DNA of 64,000 bases from Drosophila persimilis (lineage: Eukaryota; Arthropoda; Insecta; Diptera; Drosophilidae). The stretch is taken from contig NW_020825298.1 of the NCBI RefSeq assembly GCF_003286085.1, forward strand, positions 3,348,001 to 3,412,000, given 5' to 3'. The first letter of the stretch is position 1. Every line of letters starts with the position of its first letter. Shown here piece by piece: positions 60,801 through 64,000 of the stretch. The position numbers and the translations under genes were made by a program. The notes beneath the pieces were generated by a model, which was not told where the DNA came from, searched no databases, and saw only the letters and a list, made by a program, of their open reading frames with translations.

Positions 60801-63800
60801 CTTTTCTTATCGGTTGCGTTGCCCGAGTAGAAGGTATGCACCTCTCCCTACCTGCACCCCTTGTGGACGTTCTTCGAAGTCCGAGTATTTGCATTATTGC
60901 TTTTGCCCCCCTCCACCCCACAGCTCCCCCCGAGCTCTGACTTTGGGGAATTACCTATAATGACGGGCACTTGCGGCTGGTGGATACGGATGGTAACAGT
61001 CTCTCCCGCTTATGGAGTGCTTCCTCTAAGCAGTAATTTCAAGATCATTAAACAGCTGAGCCCTGCCCAAATGGGAGAATCAAATCACATGGTACTATCT
61101 GCGTTGGTTGTGGGAGAGGTAGAGGAAGATGGCATAGATTGAGATACATTTACTGGGCAGTGGTACATCTCTGCAATTATTTAATCAAAAACTTTACATT
61201 GAACAACATTTAACTTTAATTCAATTTGTATGCCTTTGCGAATCAGAATAATTTTGCATTCTTTTAGTCTCATTATTTGCTCTCTCAGTCGAAACTTTTT
61301 CTCTTTTCAAGGAAAGAGAAGGAAAAAGTGCAGATTCAGTTTTCTCGCTCTCTTCTTTGGCAAACATTGTCTGTCCTCTCAACTTAACTTTCCACTCAGC
61401 CTCGGGACACTCTTCCTCCAACCAGCGCTACCCACTCCATGCACTCCTTTATTCCCACTTATTCTTATGACTCTTGTTCCCATTGTTGTGGGTCTGGTCG
61501 TTACCATACCCTAGCAGGAGGTACAACGATTAGGAGTACTCGTAGATGTTTGCCAGGCAGATCCGATCATATAAAGCCGATAGAACTGCGATTGAGGTAC
61601 AAAGGATAGTTCTTAATGACCTTTAGTGATTCCCAAATAGTCCCTTTGGGGTATAGCGTCCATTGGCAGCATGGATTTGGTAGGGTATCAACAGTTTAGC
61701 GTTCCTTTGTCCTGTGTTCTCATTGTTGGTCTTGTAAGTAGCTCGAATTGAGGAAATGGTTGGGAAAATATGGCTAGAATGGAGGGAACGGGAATGGAGG
61801 GGGGTTCAAGTTGAAGGACATGACTAAATTTTGGGTGGTTGTTGTTGTTGCTGTTGCCTCTACTGTCGCTTTTGCTTTATGAAATTCAAATTGGAAATGA
61901 GAAAATGGTGGAAATGGGAATGTCTGAGGCAAACGAAGGAACGAACGGCAAGAATCCGTAATGACTTCTCCGGAGTCCAACTTTATGGAGCGTAAAAACT
62001 AATTAATTACACGTGCAAATTGTGATAAATTCCATTTTCTGTGTCACCACAACCCCCCCCTTTACCACACCCCCATTCAACCTAATTATTCCAAGTTTTT
62101 AGTGCAGTTCTGTGTGTTTCATAATTTCATTTACATACAAGTTTCAGTCTTTTTCACTTTTCCATGCAGATTTCCATCGATTTCTTCTTGTGGCACTCAG
62201 GGGTGGAGGGGGGTCGTAGGAGGAGGGGGGAATGTTGACCACAACAAGTGTCCTTGGGCCACTTTGCTGGTATCCACACAGCACTGCAGCACATCTCATT
62301 TTGGAGAATTTTCTATTTATATGCACTGGCCTCTAGCGGTCACAGCTGGTCATCTCCCTCTTTAGTGCCCCTCCCATATGCATGTCCCGCCCCCAGAGAC
62401 CCCCCAGAGATTCCTCTACCAGATTAAAAATTCGGCATTTGTTGCGCTGTTTTTGTTGTTATTTTTAATCAGACGACATCCACGCATCTAATTCTGTTCT
62501 TAGTGATTCACGGGCGCCACGCTCACTTGGCTCTCTCTCACGGGGGCCTGCACTTTTCGAATTCGTTTTGAGCGCCAAGAGTGCCAAGTCCTTATAATTA
62601 ATGTTTGCAATTGAACTTGACCCAAAAATGTGTGAATAATTCACAGTCGAGAGCAGATGCCAACGACTACTGGGGGCAAGCCCAGATACTATCCTAGTGG
62701 GAGGCAGGCGGCAGGAGGCAGGAGTCGGAGGCTGCCTGGGAGATTTCAAGTGAAATTGCTTTGGACTTGGGGCCAAGTCCTATGTTACGAAACTCGACAC
62801 CATCTGTAGTGTCTGTAGTAATTTATACGAGGAACAAGAACAAGCCTGTAAATGGGTCAATGGGAATGCGTTGTAAATACTACGAGAATTTATGCGCTAA
62901 CGGAATGAACAGCAGAAATGTGTTTTTTGCTTTTGCTGCAGGGAAGGGGTTTCTTGGGAAAAGTGTTTACTTTTAGAAAATCATGAGACGATTTATTGGT
63001 TTCTAGAAATGGTTTCAAAAATTAGCTAGGTGAAGGAAGGATGAGACAGAATAATTTCTACTATAAATATTTACATATTTATTAATATTTATTAAAGCCA
63101 ACGACCGTATACAATTTTTAAATATTTTATACTATCTTTATGAATATTTGTATTAATTTAATTATGTGACAGAAAAGACAGTTTATTTATAGAGTAGATG
63201 TTTGGACTTTTGTTTAAACTGCTGTCACGTTTCAATTAACATACTAATGCCAATGCAAACGATTTTCTGTTAATTTATTCATAACATAGTCTGTCATGGA
63301 GCCGTGTTCCCTCTTCCATATCTGATTGATTTTTTGTTACATTTTGCTATTGACCACAAACTTAGTTCTGCCGTGGCATAATAATGTTATTCCCTTCCAA
63401 TGAATTTTATCTGATTAACGAGTATTCCTCTGCTGTTTTGCCACTTAATCTCTCAAATTGCGTGTTTATTTAGTTAAAAATAGAGCTGATTTTCTTTGTT
63501 TTTATTATTGTTTGGCTTTCTTTTGTTACTTGGGAATTGTGATTTTGAATTTGCGCGTAAAAAGAATTGTTTTCTGTTTGACCAGGTTCTCTGGAAAATA
63601 ATATAAATACAATGCAAATAAATTTTAAAGGATATATATATTTAATTTGCTAAAGAGACTGCCAATTCGCACTTCTGTTAGAATTCCCCGCTCAAGTCAA
63701 CAGCCTGCTTTAAGACCCACAATTATCGCCCAACAATTGTTCAACTTTTGTTTGAAACTTTTCCTAGAAACATTTCGCGCACTCATTTTCCATAATACCC

Positions 63801-64000
63801 CTTTTTCTGCTCTTTATGCAAACATTTTTGACCTAGTTATGGGATTCCTTTCACTTTTTTTGCTGTCGAGCAAATGGATTCATCTTTGCAGAAAAATAAA
63901 CTTGAAACGCTTTCGAGTGTGGAACTATCCCACTCCCGTTCCACTCTACCCTACGGCACTATATCTTCTCCCATTCCCTTTTCAGCCCTATACTCCGTCT
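45805..64000. other. Probable long intron or intergenic DNA, no coding exon recognised
   Basis: I examined the reading frames here on both strands and found only translations of simple repeats, polypyrimidine tracts and AT-rich DNA. Examples are GATGTGGATGTG-type repeats near 55507-55545 and GAGGGGGAGGG near 54155. A diverged direct repeat lies at 57892-57930 and 58090-58128. I see no RNA gene. The size and lack of genes suit a large 5' intron of a developmental or neuronal gene. Confidence 0.5.
57892..58128. repeat. Diverged direct repeat of about 39 bp, 198 bp apart
   Basis: AGCCAATAAAA ... AGCCGCATAGCAG at 57892-57930 recurs as AGCCAATAAAA ... AGCCGCACAGCAG at 58090-58128 in AT-rich surroundings. 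This may be two copies of a regulatory element or a small remnant duplication. Confidence 0.55.

Overview
The window is nuclear DNA from a fruit fly, almost certainly Drosophila, subgenus Sophophora. The evidence is short introns with GTAAGT-type donors, strings of CAG/CA/TG microsatellites, Drosophila-specific core-promoter motifs (DRE, Ohler motif 1 and motif 6), and genes that look like fly Iris, Pino, TBC1D23 and the mitochondrial RNA polymerase. The presence of Iris points to the melanogaster or obscura groups, and I lean to the obscura group without proof. Only eukaryotic logic applies here: there are no operons, CRISPR arrays or bacterial mobile genes.

Layout. (1) 1-3039 has no gene I can support. 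(2) 3040-9203, minus: a five-exon secreted, dibasic-rich prohormone-like protein of 452 aa, whose 4.5-kb first intron holds a small unidentified open reading frame (4967-5236, minus). (3) 10463-12058, plus: an intact single-exon gene derived from an insect retroviral envelope, matching the domesticated gene Iris. It meets TBC1D23 tail to tail, with poly(A) signals about 20 bp apart. (4) 12509-15026, minus: TBC1D23, three coding exons. (5) 15027-15462 is a head-to-head promoter with two DRE-like sites, shared by TBC1D23 and (6) Pino (15948-29238, plus). Pino has four coding exons, an 11.5-kb intron and a second TATA promoter inside that intron that would give a shorter protein. (7) 31386-32485, minus: an RGS7-binding-protein-like membrane anchor, rebuilt to a basic, triple-cysteine C-terminus. 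(8) 32833-36882, minus: a seven-exon TPR protein resembling the axonemal protein CFAP70. (9) 36883-39409: a divergent intergenic region filled by a decayed tandem array whose units carry copies of promoter motifs. (10) 39410-43952, plus: mitochondrial RNA polymerase, eight coding exons, 1363 aa. (11) 45.1-45.8 kb: an inverted repeat followed by the probable noncoding first exon of a long plus-strand gene that leaves the window. 45.8-64 kb looks like its intron, and no coding exon is recognisable there.

The genes do not form a pathway. They are housekeeping genes (TBC1D23, mitochondrial RNA polymerase), signalling or neural genes (prohormone-like, R7BP-like, Pino), a probable sperm-axoneme gene and one captured viral gene. 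The points most worth attention are the syntenic captured envelope gene, the promoter-bearing tandem array upstream of the mitochondrial polymerase, the unannotated prohormone-like precursor, the nested small ORF and the dual-promoter structure of Pino. All splice models were built by eye from donor and acceptor sites and reading phase. No database was searched.
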